Of a DNA stretch of 64,000 nt, positions 8,819 to 19,500 are shown one piece after another. The notes beneath the pieces were generated by a model that was given only the letters and a program-made list of their open reading frames with translations, was not told the origin of the DNA and searched no databases. The position numbers and the translations under genes were made by a program. The DNA comes from Palsa-147 sp963771905 (lineage in GTDB: Bacteria; Acidobacteriota; Terriglobia; Acidiferrales; UBA7541). Numbering within the stretch: position 1 is the first letter of the stretch; each line of letters begins with the position of its first letter. The stretch spans positions 868,001 to 932,000 of the forward strand of contig CAVYVI010000009.1 in the NCBI GenBank assembly GCA_963771905.1, in the 5' to 3' direction.

Positions 8819-11656
8819 TCAATAAATGTCGTACTGCTCCCAATGGAGCGTCGGATCAGCCTGGATGATGATGCTCTTCTTGATCCAGTTCTCGAGCTCT
8901 TCCATCAGGCTCGATTCGCGAGTCTTGAGCGCCTTCGCGATTTCGGGATGCACCCGCAGCGTCAAGCTACCCGCTTCAATCTCCGGCGCCATCTTGCGCG
9001 CTTCGGCCTGAATTTCGTAGCAGAGCGTCGGAATCGACTTCACCATTCCCGAACCGGTGCAATACGGGCACGGCTGGCAGAGAGTGCGCTCGAGCGCCTG
9101 CTTGGTACGCTTGCGGGTGATGGCCACCAGGCCGAACTCATTGAAGCGCAGAACCTTTGAGGGAGCGCGATCGGCCTTCAAGGCGTCTTCGATGGCGGCC
9201 ATTACTTTCTCGCGGTTCCGCCGCTCTTCCATATCGATGAAGTCGATGATGATGATGCCGCCGAGATCGCGGAGGCGCATCTGGCGGACGATTTCCTTCA
9301 CGGCTTCGAGATTCGTTCGGACGATGGTGTCCTCGAGGCGCGTTGAGCCCTTGCCAACAAACTTGCCGGTGTTGACGTCGATGGCCACGAGCGCTTCGGT
9401 GTGATTGATGACGATGTAGCCACCGGATTTCAACCACACTTTCGGCCGCAGGCCCTTGTCGATTTCCTGCTGGATTCCGAACTCCTCGTAAACCGGCGTG
9501 TCTTTCGTGTAGAGCTTTACGCGGTTGACGAGCGACGGCTGGAAGCGGCTGACAAAGTCGACGACCTTGGTGAACTCCTCTTCGGAATCGACCCAGATGG
9601 CTGTGTAATCCGCGCTCAAGTAATCGCGCAGAATACGCTCGACGAGATTCAGATCGCGATGCAGGAGCGCCGGCGCTTTCCGCTGATCGCCCCGGCTCTT
9701 GATTTCCGCCCACGTGCGCGTCAAGAATTCAACGTCGGCGCGCACTTCTTCGGGAGCGGCCTGCGATGCCGCCGTGCGCACGATGAATCCGCCGCCGAAA
9801 CTGCCTTTGGCTTCGGTGACGAGGTGACGTAGCCGCGAGCGCTCCTCAGCCGAAGCAATCTTGCGCGATACGCCCGTATGATCGAGCGTCGGCATATAAA
9901 CGAGGAAGCGGCCAGGAAGCGCGACGTGGCTGGTGATGCGCGCACCTTTCTTGCCGAGTGGCTCCTTCGCGATCTGGACGATGATTTCCTGGCCTTGCTT
10001 GAGAAGATCGGAGATGAGCGGCGTGCGGCGCGCCTGTTGGCGGTGCCCGCCACTCGGGCCGTGCTGCGGGCGGCGTCCACGATCATCGCGGCGCCCGCGG
10101 TCACGCCCACCCCGATCTCGTCCGCTACCGCCGCGGCGTGCGGGATGCTGCATCCGGGCGCGAAAATCGCCGCGGACACGCGCGACCGTCGGCTGCGACT
10201 GGTTGCCGATACTTTCGCCATCGATCGCGGGTTGCACGTCGGGCGCGACGCCGCCTTCATTTTCTTCGGCTTCGACAGCGGCGTCATCGGCGGCGCTGAC
10301 CTCGTCACTCGATTCGCCGGCGGCATCGATTTCGGCGGTCTCGGCGTCATCGGCGGCAAAGCCGTGCTCCTCGCCTGTGTCTTCGTCGGCTGAATCCGCG
10401 GACGAATCGCGCGAGCCAGCGAAGGACTCTTCGTGTCCGCCGTTTTCTTCGCCGTGTTGTCGTTCGTCCGCGGCGCGTTCCGCTTCCTCGCGTTGCGCTT
10501 CGGCCACCTGCTCGGCGAGAGAAACTGCCTCTTCCTCCGTCAGGCCGTGAGTTTCCTGCGCGGCAGTAGATTCCAGGGAAGGAGATGGTTCCGGCGCGGC
10601 GGCAGCGGATTCTTCGATGGCTTGCTGCGCGTGGCGATCGAATTCGTCAGCGCGGGTGACTTCGACGATTTCCGGAGTCGCGCCTGGAGCGGCCGGTGCG
10701 CTAAGACGCGCGAGGGATTCTCCCTGGAGAGGCTGCAGACCCCATCCCGGCTGATTGCGCGAATAGGATTCGAATGGTTGTCCTGAATCGTGTTGAGGCG
10801 CAGAGCGCGGCGCGTCCGTTTCGCGCGATTCCTCGACGCGCGGCTCGGCTGCAGCAATCGGCTCTTGCGTCGCTGGAGATGCCGTTTCAAACGTCTCCGC
10901 GGGCGAAGCCGGGGCGAATGAAACGGGCGTACGCGGCGCGTCCTTCAGGCGAGCGAGAGATTCGCCGGGAAGGAGAACCGGAACGTAATCGCTCGGGGGC
11001 GCGCCGCTATCGGACTCCGTCGAGGGTTCGTAGGGCCGGTGTGACGCGTATTTCGAACTCGGCAGATCGCGGCCGGGGCGGCGATTATCACGGCGGCCAC
11101 CGCGATCATTGCGTCCCGGGCGCCCGCGGCCGAAGCCGCGATTGTTGCGCCCGCGATTCTCAAAATGCGGCGGGCGAGAAGATCCGTGCGTATCGCGCGG
11201 CGCTTGCGGGGCGCTTGCGGGGCGGCTCGTGAGCGGGACGGACGCCGGCGCGAAAGCAGGCGCAGTGTCGAGCGCCGGTTCACTTGCGTCGGAGACAGGC
11301 TCTACATCCGACGGCTCGACAGAAGCCGTGTGGCCGGCGGCGTCGGTTGAAAACACCTGGCCGCCCTGGTCCTCCATCTTCTGGACCTTGTCCTCGACGG
11401 TCGTTACAACGTGATCGAGATCCTCAATTTCTTCGAGGAAGTCACTGACGTAGAGGAAGGCATCGCTATCGAGGCCGATGTCCACGAAGGACGACTGCAT
11501 GCCGGGAAGCACGCGTGTAACTCGCCCTTTGTATATGCTGCCGACTAACGCAAATTCTTTTTCACGTTCAACGTAAATCTCACAGAGCTGGCCTTCTTCC
11601 AAAATCGCGACCCGCGTCTCGTGCGGGGTCGATGAAATCACCATTTCCTTTGACAT
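8819..11656 (-). CDS. rng: Ribonuclease E/G with very long disordered insert in the S1 domain
   Basis: Endoribonuclease for mRNA turnover and rRNA processing. Residues ~1-75 match the RNase E/G start and first half of the S1 domain (YKGRVTRVLPGMQSSFVDIGLD); the S1 domain resumes only near residue 545 (LLKQGQEIIVQIAKEPLGKKG). Between them are ~455 low-complexity residues with RGG/RDRGG patches and acidic stretches. The catalytic region is intact: VAIDVNTGKF and IIIIDFIDME carry the metal-binding aspartates, and CQPCPYCTGSG is the zinc-link. There is no RNase E-type C-terminal scaffold. ATG 11656 has GAGGAG upstream. Rng versus Rne naming is uncertain. Confidence 0.93.
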   Translation of the reverse strand: MSKEMVISSTPHETRVAILEEGQLCEIYVEREKEFALVGSIYKGRVTRVLPGMQSSFVDIGLDSDAFLYVSDFLEEIEDLDHVVTTVEDKVQKMEDQGGQVFSTDAAGHTASVEPSDVEPVSDASEPALDTAPAFAPASVPLTSRPASAPQAPRDTHGSSRPPHFENRGRNNRGFGRGRPGRNDRGGRRDNRRPGRDLPSSKYASHRPYEPSTESDSGAPPSDYVPVLLPGESLARLKDAPRTPVSFAPASPAETFETASPATQEPIAAAEPRVEESRETDAPRSAPQHDSGQPFESYSRNQPGWGLQPLQGESLARLSAPAAPGATPEIVEVTRADEFDRHAQQAIEESAAAAPEPSPSLESTAAQETHGLTEEEAVSLAEQVAEAQREEAERAADERQHGEENGGHEESFAGSRDSSADSADEDTGEEHGFAADDAETAEIDAAGESSDEVSAADDAAVEAEENEGGVAPDVQPAIDGESIGNQSQPTVARVRGDFRARMQHPARRGGSGRDRGGRDRGRRDDRGRRPQHGPSGGHRQQARRTPLISDLLKQGQEIIVQIAKEPLGKKGARITSHVALPGRFLVYMPTLDHTGVSRKIASAEERSRLRHLVTEAKGSFGGGFIVRTAASQAAPEEVRADVEFLTRTWAEIKSRGDQRKAPALLHRDLNLVERILRDYLSADYTAIWVDSEEEFTKVVDFVSRFQPSLVNRVKLYTKDTPVYEEFGIQQEIDKGLRPKVWLKSGGYIVINHTEALVAIDVNTGKFVGKGSTRLEDTIVRTNLEAVKEIVRQMRLRDLGGIIIIDFIDMEERRNREKVMAAIEDALKADRAPSKVLRFNEFGLVAITRKRTKQALERTLCQPCPYCTGSGMVKSIPTLCYEIQAEARKMAPEIEAGSLTLRVHPEIAKALKTRESSLMEELENWIKKSIIIQADPTLHWEQYDIY

Positions 11657-11713
11657 GAAAACTCCTCGAGGCGCATCGGAAGGCAATCGCGCCGTTCCAG
11701 GCGGCGTGCCACG

Positions 11714-11749
11714 TCCCGGCGGGCCCTGCGATGGGCCGTCCGGCCGGGA
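11714..11749 (-). other. GC-rich stem-loop in the leader of the RNase E/G gene
   Basis: TCCCGGC pairs with GCCGGGA, with an inner GGCC/GGCC pairing and a small bulge, ending 57 bases before the RNase ATG on the minus strand. RNase E leaders are known in other bacteria to mediate autoregulation by cleavage; a similar role here is only an idea. Confidence 0.3.
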
Positions 11750-11872
11750 AGCATTTATTTTGCCCCAAGGTGCTTGCCATCATCCGATGCGATCCTGACT
11801 CAATTTCTTCCGTGCCGCCGCATTGCACGCGGCTCCGGCAAACTCATGATCCTTAAATCTGAAAATCCGGGC

Positions 11873-12973
11873 TCAGTTGACGAAGCGCCGCATTCGCACA
11901 TTCATCACAAGGCCCAATGCTAAAAACAAAAATACAGTCGACGATCCCCCGTAGCTCATGAACGGCAGGGGAATGCCGGTAACCGGCATATAGCCGATCA
12001 CCATCGCCGCGTTCACCAGAACATGGAAACCCAGGATCGCCGCCACGCCCATCACGAGAAACATCCCGGCGCGATCTTTCGCTTTCTGGGCGTTGTCGAT
12101 CAATCGCAGCAGCAGACCCAAATACAACAGCAAAGCCACCAACACGCCTACAAATCCAAGCTCTTCCGCCATGGCCGCAAGAATGAAGTCGGAATAGCGA
12201 ACCGGTACAAAGCCGAGCTGATTCTGGCTGCCCTTCCCGAAGCCCTTGCCCCAGAATCCGCCGGATCCAACCGCAATTTCCGACTGGAGAATCTGGTAGC
12301 CGGCCCCGCGGGGACTATCTTCGGGATGGAGAAATGTTTCAATTCGTTGCTGCTGGTACGGCTTCAGATGATGCCGCATATGCCAGCCCACGGGAATCAT
12401 CAGCGCCAATACGGCCACCATGACGGCCCCGTGCTTCCATTCGATCCCGGCCAAGAACGCGCCGAGAATCGCAGCGGGGATCAGCACCATGGCCGTTCCC
12501 AAATCCGGCTGAACCAGGACCAGGAGCACAGGTAAGCCTGTGATCCCTGCGACCTTAACCAAATCCGCCAACGTCAGGCGGTCCGTCCGGACTTCGCTGA
12601 AATAACGCGCCAGCACCACGATTATAACCAACTTCATTATTTCCGACACTTGCAAATTCATTCCCCCGCCCAGGCTGACCCAACGCTTCGCTCCGAAGCG
12701 GGAATGGCCGATGGCGAGGACCGCCAGTAACGCCACGACGCCGATCAAATACAGCACAGGGGCCTGATCGAGCAGCGTGTGATAGTCGAGGCGTGAAATC
12801 AGGAGCATGCCGATGAAGCCGATGCCGATCCAGATGGCCTGGCGCCAGTGCATGCCAGCCATCGCGCTGTTGTGTGTTGAGGAGTAAATCTCGAGCATCC
12901 CCATCGTGCAAATGCCGAGAACGATGAAGATCAGAGGCCAATCGAAATCGCGGACGTGCGTGCGATCTCTCAT
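11873..12973 (-). CDS. rodA: Rod-shape peptidoglycan glycosyltransferase RodA
   Basis: SEDS-family membrane polymerase of lipid II, working with PBP2 in the elongasome. The 366-residue protein has about ten hydrophobic segments. SEDS signatures are visible: VQPDLGTAMV, the SEIAVGSGGFWGKGFGKGSQ loop ending in QNQLGFVP and the C-terminal PFMSYGGSS. The ATG overlaps the stop of the PBP2 gene by four bases (ATGA), so the two are translationally coupled. mreBCD are not in this window, although they often accompany this pair. Confidence 0.96.
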   Translation of the reverse strand: MRDRTHVRDFDWPLIFIVLGICTMGMLEIYSSTHNSAMAGMHWRQAIWIGIGFIGMLLISRLDYHTLLDQAPVLYLIGVVALLAVLAIGHSRFGAKRWVSLGGGMNLQVSEIMKLVIIVVLARYFSEVRTDRLTLADLVKVAGITGLPVLLVLVQPDLGTAMVLIPAAILGAFLAGIEWKHGAVMVAVLALMIPVGWHMRHHLKPYQQQRIETFLHPEDSPRGAGYQILQSEIAVGSGGFWGKGFGKGSQNQLGFVPVRYSDFILAAMAEELGFVGVLVALLLYLGLLLRLIDNAQKAKDRAGMFLVMGVAAILGFHVLVNAAMVIGYMPVTGIPLPFMSYGGSSTVFLFLALGLVMNVRMRRFVN

Positions 12974-14832
12974 GGCTGCGTGCTTCCGATCGACGCCACC
13001 AGGGGCTTGGGAGGTTCAGGATTCGGCTGATTTTCGGTGGTGATCTGCTGTTGCGGCACGCCGTTTTTCTTGTCGTAGTACGCTTTCACAATGTCACGCG
13101 CGATGGGACCCGAGACCTCGCCGCCGTGCCCGCCGCCCTGAACGAGAACCGTAACCACAATTTCAGGATTCCGCCGCGGCGCATATCCCACAAACCAGGC
13201 GTTGTCCTTAAATTCCTTTTCCTTGCCGAGGCGCGCGCGCGTGTCGTAGCCGATGACTTGCGCGCTGCCGGACTTGCCGCAGAATTCGACGTTTTGAATG
13301 CGCGCGGTAGCGGCGGTTCCACCTTCATTCACGACGCCATACATCCCTTGGGTCACGGTCTCGACCGTGGAATCGGAGATTGGGAAGCGGGTAATCTGTT
13401 CGTTGGGAAAATTTTTCAGCATGTGCGGTTGGACAAAGACGCCGCCGCTGGCCACGCCTGCGATCATCCGCGCCAGCTGGATCGGCGTTGCCGTCACCGC
13501 GCCCTGGCCGACAGAAACAGAAATGGTTTCACCCGCGTACCATTTTTGATGGAGGACGCGTTCTTTCCAGGCTTCGGAAGGCATCAGGCCCGCTTCTTCG
13601 CTCGGGAGATCGATGCCGGTCTTGTGTCCGAAGCCAAGCGCGTCGGCGTAATAGGAAATCTTGTCGATGCCGAGACGCATTCCGACGTTGTAGAAGAAGA
13701 TGTCGCAAGAATGCACGATGGCCTTGTGTAGATCCACTTCGCCATGCCCCTTCTTATCCCAGCAGTGGAACGTGCGGCCGTAGAATTGTGCGTACCCCGG
13801 ACAATAGACGGAAAAATTCTCCGGAATCGCTTTCGTCTCCAACATGGCGGTGGCCATGACGATCTTGAACACGGAGCCGGGCGCGAGCTGCGCCTGTATC
13901 GTGCGATTCAGCAGCGGAGTCTCCGGGTCGGCATTGAGCTCCTGCCACTTGTCCGCGGGGACGCGAACCGCGAAATCGTTCGGATCGATGGTGGGGCGAC
14001 TGACCATGGCCAGGACTTCGCCATCGCGCGGGTCCATGGCGACGATGGCGCCTTCGCGACCGGCCATATCGGCTTCGGCGATTCGCTGCAAGTCGTTGTC
14101 GATGGTCAGTTGGACCGGCTTGCCAGGCACGGCCTCGATGTCATCGAGCGTGCGGACCATTTTCCCGACGCTGTTCACGATGACGCGGCGCATACCGTCC
14201 GTACCTTCGAGCGTGTCGTTGTATTGTTTTTCGAGCCCCGCTTTGCCGACGATATCGCCCGGGCGATAGTGGCCGTTGCTGTTGTCCAGTTGTTGCGGCG
14301 AGACTTCGCCGACGTAGCCCGCGGCGCTGGCGAAAAAGTCGTCGCGCGGATAGCGCCGGCGCTGGACCATCATCAACTCGAGAACGGGAATGTCGGCGCG
14401 GTGCGACTCGACGAAGGCAATGTCCGCCTCCGTGGCTTCCGGCTTGATCACAATTGGCTGGAACTTGGGCTCGGATTTCGCGGCGTCCAGCTGCTGCTTA
14501 AGATCGGTCGCGGAAAGATTCAAGCCGTCTTCCACCTGCGGGAAACTTTTTTCGAGCTGCTTGGGATCATCGCGCAAGAGCAGAATGCTGAAGGAAGGAT
14601 AGCTATCGACAATGACGCGGCCTTCGCGGTCCAGCATGGCTCCCCGCGGAGCAATGATGGGAATCGAGCGGACGCGGTTTTTCTCGGCGAGATCGGCGAA
14701 GTGTTCCGACTGGACGACCTGAAGCTTCCAGAAACCGAACAACAAAACCAGCGTCATCCCGACAGCCAGGTACGAAATCAGAACCAGCCGCCCGTGGGGC
14801 AGTTTCTGGTCGTTAGCAAGCCAAGGTGCCAA
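12970..14832 (-). CDS. mrdA: Penicillin-binding protein 2 (elongasome transpeptidase)
   Basis: Class B PBP that cross-links peptidoglycan made by RodA. One N-terminal transmembrane helix (LVLISYLAVGMTLVLLFGF) is followed by the pedestal (PIIAPRGAMLDREGR) and the transpeptidase domain. Catalytic Ser320 lies in APGSVFK; SVGQGAV and the KSG triad in FCGKSGSAQ are also seen. I chose TTG 14832 (620 aa) because GGGAG precedes it at good spacing and the upstream extension to 14946 is Pro/Gly/Arg-rich and unlike the family. A C-terminal tail of ~40 residues is polar. Coupled to rodA by a 4-base overlap. Confidence 0.94.
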   Translation of the reverse strand: MAPWLANDQKLPHGRLVLISYLAVGMTLVLLFGFWKLQVVQSEHFADLAEKNRVRSIPIIAPRGAMLDREGRVIVDSYPSFSILLLRDDPKQLEKSFPQVEDGLNLSATDLKQQLDAAKSEPKFQPIVIKPEATEADIAFVESHRADIPVLELMMVQRRRYPRDDFFASAAGYVGEVSPQQLDNSNGHYRPGDIVGKAGLEKQYNDTLEGTDGMRRVIVNSVGKMVRTLDDIEAVPGKPVQLTIDNDLQRIAEADMAGREGAIVAMDPRDGEVLAMVSRPTIDPNDFAVRVPADKWQELNADPETPLLNRTIQAQLAPGSVFKIVMATAMLETKAIPENFSVYCPGYAQFYGRTFHCWDKKGHGEVDLHKAIVHSCDIFFYNVGMRLGIDKISYYADALGFGHKTGIDLPSEEAGLMPSEAWKERVLHQKWYAGETISVSVGQGAVTATPIQLARMIAGVASGGVFVQPHMLKNFPNEQITRFPISDSTVETVTQGMYGVVNEGGTAATARIQNVEFCGKSGSAQVIGYDTRARLGKEKEFKDNAWFVGYAPRRNPEIVVTVLVQGGGHGGEVSGPIARDIVKAYYDKKNGVPQQQITTENQPNPEPPKPLVASIGSTQP

Positions 14833-15224
14833 AGAATCTCCCGCGCGGCGGGGAAGTCCCGGCCCCGGATGTCCCGGGCGTCCAACTGGAGGACGGCAAA
14901 GAAAATAGGTAAGCTCGAAATTAACACCGGCCCGTCGACGGTGCAAGCGAGGCTTGCCTATTCAGACAACGCCACCCAGGGGGCCATGGCACGCGCTAGG
15001 AGAGGCCTTTTATGCGGTACTGGAACCAAATGCGGCAAGCTTACTTTTCGACGCAAGCCGGGTGGTCCTTTCTGCGTCATGGGAGGGCGCTGTTGAACGA
15101 AACGGGGGGCGCCAAAAGTGCGATAGAGACCAGCCAAGGTGTTGTAGCATAGAAGATTAACGCATGAGGACAGGGATGATTCAGCGGGCCTGGATTGGTG
15201 CGCGGTGGTGACTGAAAGCCGATC
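14833..15224. other. Intergenic region between divergent mrdA and radical SAM genes
   Basis: About 390 bases (280 if mrdA starts at 14946). It should hold both promoters; the AT-richer patch around 15140-15162 is the most likely place. A 15-codon frame starting ATG 15164 and ending at 15211, 13 bases before the radical SAM ATG, encodes a peptide ending AWIGARW. I see no conserved RNA or repeat. Confidence 0.4.
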
Positions 15225-16262
15225 ATGACGCTTCGAAAGAAAATTCGGCGAAAACTCCTTGGGGCGCATCGCTCGCTCCGCGAGGCGCGGATGATTGTTA
15301 AGGGGCTCGTGTCGACCCGCCACCCGCTTCTCGCGCATATCATCCCGACTCGGCGATGCAACCTCGCGTGCACCTACTGCAATGAATACGACGATTTCTC
15401 GAAGCCGGTCCCGATCGAGGAAATGTTCCAACGAATCGACCGGCTCGGCGAGTTCGGCACGTCCATCATCACGATCAGCGGCGGCGAGCCGTTGCTGCAT
15501 CCGGACCTGGACGCCATCATCGCGCGGATTCGAAAGAATGGAATCATCGCCGGCCTTATCACCAATGGCTACCTCCTGACCGCAGATCGAATCGAAAAGC
15601 TGAACCATGCAGGGCTCGAATTTCTCCAGATCAGCATCGACAACGCGATGCCAGATGACGTGTCCAAAAAGAGCCTGAAGGTGCTCGACCAGAAGCTCGT
15701 ATTGCTCGCCGAGCACGCTGAGTTTCACATCAACATCAATTCCGTCCTCGGCAGCGGCGTCAAGAATCCGGAGGATGCGCTGAAGGTCGCCTATCGCGCC
15801 GTGGAACTTGGCTTCACCTCGACGGTCGGCCTCATCCACGATGGAAACGGCCAATTGCAACCGCTCGGGCCTCGCGAGCGCGAAATTTTCGAAGAGATCA
15901 TGTCGCTCGGGAAGCATTCCTTCTCACGCATCAATCAATTCCAGCACAACATCGCTGCCGGCACGGAGAACGTGTGGCGGTGCCGCGCCGGAGCGCGCTA
16001 CCTCTACATCTGCGAGGACGGCCTGGTGCATTACTGCTCGCAGCAGCGGGGCTACCCCGGAATTCCGCTCGCGGAGTATTCCGACGAGCAGCGACGCCGC
16101 GAATTTTTGACCGAGAAGGCTTGTGCGCCGGGCTGCACGGTTTCCTGCGTGCACCAGGTCGCGGTGATCGATAACTGGCGCGTGCCGCAGACGATCAAGC
16201 CGGGACCGTCAGCGTCGCATGAATCGCTGGTCCAACTTACCGGGACGAATTCGCGGTCGTAA
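15225..16262 (+). CDS. Radical SAM protein with extra C-terminal cysteines
   Basis: A 345-residue radical SAM enzyme of unassigned reaction. The SAM/4Fe-4S motif is RRCNLACTYC (CxxxCxxC), followed by the glycine-rich TISGGEPLLHP and the later ITNGYLL strand. The C-terminal third has further cysteines in WRCRAGARYLYICEDG, HYCSQQ and CAPGCTVSC, in the manner of SPASM/twitch domains that hold auxiliary clusters. This suggests peptide or small-molecule modification, but no substrate gene is evident apart from a 15-codon frame just upstream. It does not match the hopanoid HpnH pattern. It stands between mrdA and the TonB receptor gene. Confidence 0.85.
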   Translation: MTLRKKIRRKLLGAHRSLREARMIVKGLVSTRHPLLAHIIPTRRCNLACTYCNEYDDFSKPVPIEEMFQRIDRLGEFGTSIITISGGEPLLHPDLDAIIARIRKNGIIAGLITNGYLLTADRIEKLNHAGLEFLQISIDNAMPDDVSKKSLKVLDQKLVLLAEHAEFHININSVLGSGVKNPEDALKVAYRAVELGFTSTVGLIHDGNGQLQPLGPREREIFEEIMSLGKHSFSRINQFQHNIAAGTENVWRCRAGARYLYICEDGLVHYCSQQRGYPGIPLAEYSDEQRRREFLTEKACAPGCTVSCVHQVAVIDNWRVPQTIKPGPSASHESLVQLTGTNSRS

Positions 16263-16521
16263 TCGAGCCAAAGCCGGCGATCCCGGGTTTCGCCCGCGGT
16301 CAATTCCCCTCAGACGACAGCAGCCGAACGCAGTTTGCTTACGCATTGGGCAATTCCCACCCGCATTGGCAACATTCCTGTTGCGCCATCTAAAACGTTA
16401 GAGTAAAAGGCATTCCGGGGAGTGTTGGGGTTTCCAGCTAGAGGCCTGTTCCTCTGGTAGGCGCTTGACCGCAAGTTCATGTCCGGGTTGTGCCACAAGT
16501 CCGAAATCGAGGAGTGTGCTC

Positions 16522-19500
16522 ATGCGTCGATTCAAGCTCAATGTGATCGTGGCGATCTTGACTGCAGTGATTCTGAGTTGTCTCCCAAGCGCAGCCCGTG
16601 CGCAGGTCAACACTGTGAACTTGTCGGGAACCGTGATGGATCCGCAAGGTCTGGCGGTGAACAACGCGAAAGTGACGGCCGTCAATAATGCCAATGGGGC
16701 CGAGCGCGGCACCACGACGGATGCGAATGGGCGCTACGAATTGATCGGGCTTCCTCCCGGAGGCTACACACTGACGGTTGAAGCGACGGGATTTTCGAAA
16801 CTCGTGGCCCAGGATTTGGTGCTCACGCTGGGAACCGTGGCGCAGTATAACCCCCATCTTTCTGTGCAAACCACGACCGCGACCGTCATCGTAACCGGTG
16901 AAGCGGCGGTGCTTGAAACGTCAAAGAGCGACGTCTCCGCAACGATCACACCGACGCAGATCGATAATCTCCCCATCAATCGCCGCGACTTCATCAATTT
17001 CTCGCTCCTGACTCCGCAATCCGCTCGCGACGACACGCCATCGATCGGCGCCGCTCCGACCACCGGATTAAACTTCGGCGGGCAACGCGCTCGCTCGAAT
17101 GAAATTTCCATCGACGGCGCCGACGCCATCGACTACTCGGTGAACGGCGTTCGCGCCACCGTCTCGCAGGAGGCCGTGCAGGAATTTCAGGTGATCACGA
17201 GCAACTATATGCCGGAATATGGCCGAGCCATGGGCGGCGTCGTCAACATCGTTACGAAGTCAGGCTCGAATCAGGTTCACGGCAATATCTTCGGCTTTCT
17301 CCGCCAGAAGGATCTGCAAGCGCGGGATCCATTCTCCGTCGAGGGAGCATTCAATCCCGCTACCGAATCGGTGGATTTGACGCCGGTGAAGCAATCCTAC
17401 ACGCGCGTCCAAGCGGGCGCGACGCTCGGTGGGCCGATCCAGAAGGACAAGACATTTTATTTCTTTTCGTATGAAACGATCCGCAGCGAGGCGACCGGTT
17501 TTACCAACATCGGCACGAACAACTTCGATTTCTCTCCGACGGTGATTCCGTGCATCCCAACGCCTCTACTGATGACTTCCGCCCAGGCGGGCTTCTATCA
17601 AGCTGCGCTCACGGGCGTCAGTTGCGGGTCTCCATCGCCGACGCAGACGGCGCTGCTGACAGCCGCCGGAGCGACAGGACTGGCATCGGCGACGGCGCTG
17701 CTGGGCAATTTGCCGGGAGGCCCGAAAACCTTCCCGGATGGGATTCCGTTGCCGGCGTCGTATCAAGGACTCGTATCGCTGCTGGGGAACTATCCGACGA
17801 AAGAAGGAACGAGCTTCTGGTCCCTCAAGTTGGACCACATTTGGAATAGCAAGAACACTTCGTTCATTCGCGCCAGCGTTTCGCCGTCGCTGGTCACAGG
17901 TATTCAGGTGAACGCTGAGAATCAGAACTTTGGCCAGAACGCCGGCAATCGCACATCGCTGCAACAGACGCGCGACCTCGACATCATCGGCCAGCACACG
18001 ACTTCCTTCCACGACGATTGGTTCAACGAGGCTCGCTTCCAGTTCGCACGCCGCGGCCTGCACTACGGCTATTCCGATTTGCCGGGAGGGAGCGATCCCG
18101 CCGTGAATATCACGGGTTATGCGTTCCTCGGCCGCGAACCATTTTCTACAGAGGACCGCGTCGAGACTCGGTTCGAGTGGACGGACAACGTCACGTGGAC
18201 CAAGGGCGCGCATACCATCAAGTTCGGCGCAGACGTGAACCGGCTCCACGTCGGAACGAATGCGCAACAGATTTTTGAATTGAACTACGGCGGTGTGTAT
18301 GACTTCGGCAGCCTCTCGGCCAGTTCTCTCGGTTTACCAGCTGCCGCTCCGTCTTTCACGGCCGTGCAGGCTTTCGGATTGGGCATCCCCTCCGAATACT
18401 ATCAGGGCATCGGCAACTCGAACCGGCCCACGACAGCGAAGGACCTTGGACTCTTCGTCCAGGATAGCTGGAAGGTGAATCGCCACCTGACCCTGAATTA
18501 CGGCGTGCGCTACGACCTGGAATGGAATCCGGTCTTCCCGCCGGCCACGACCTTGAATGCGGCAGCGGAACAAGCCTTCGGCGTCCAGCAGGGACTCCCA
18601 TTCCAACCGCACGACATCGCGCCAAGGTTCGCGTTGGCATGGGATCCGTGGGGAGATGGAAAGACGGTCGTCCGCGCAGGCTTTGGATTGTTTTATGATC
18701 ACCCCCCAGCAGCGTTGGCTTTCCTCGCGAATGCGTTTGATGGCGCAGAATCCTCGCTCATCGAGGCGGGGCCGGGAGCTCCCTCGTTTGCTTCGCTCGA
18801 TAATCCGCTCAATTTCGGAGCGTTGAACGCCTCTTCGATTTTTCAGGGCACGCTGACCGGAAACATCGCGGGTTGCACGACGTCTCCGGCTCAACCGGCC
18901 GTGATGTGCTATCAGGCAAACCAGCAGCGTTTCAACCCAACCTTTACGAACTCCCTGTTCACGGGCCAGAATTTCCTGACCGCCAATGGCGGCATAGGAT
19001 TTCCCCTCGAGGTATTGCCATTCACGATCCCTGTGCAGAGCAACTTCAAGTACGCCTACGCCGAGCAGGGGAATCTGACGATCGAGAGGGAACTCGGCAA
19101 GAACCTGACAGTGAGCATCGGCTACAACTACACGCACGGCGTGCACCTGGATCACACCGATAACATCAACGTGACGAATCCGGCGCTGCTCGTTTCGAAT
19201 GACAATAACGCGGTGGAGATCGGATTGGTCCCGCCGGGAAGCAATCCGCTCGGATTGGCGCTTCCGTCTCCGAACGCGGTTTGTGGAACCACTCCGGCGT
19301 ACAACGTAGCAGGCGGCGGAAGCGTTGCATTTGTCGCTCCGGGAATCCTGGGCGTGGGCTACACGGGACAGAATTGCGGCGGAACTCCCGTCGGCTATAT
19401 CGGTACGCCAGCGGTGTTCAATTTCTTCCGGAAGTCAGGTCCAAACCCGTCGTTCGCGGGACTCGTGGGCGGGTACGCTAATCTGCTAGGACTGGCGGGG

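Noticed and set aside
13744..15096. 450-codon open frame on the plus strand
   Set aside because: It lies opposite mrdA, whose transpeptidase motifs are complete; the translation is His/Asp-rich with no family features, as expected for an antisense frame in GC-rich DNA.
14958..15917. 319-codon minus-strand frame
   Set aside because: Antisense to the radical SAM gene, which has clear CxxxCxxC and GGEP motifs; no recognisable domain in the frame.
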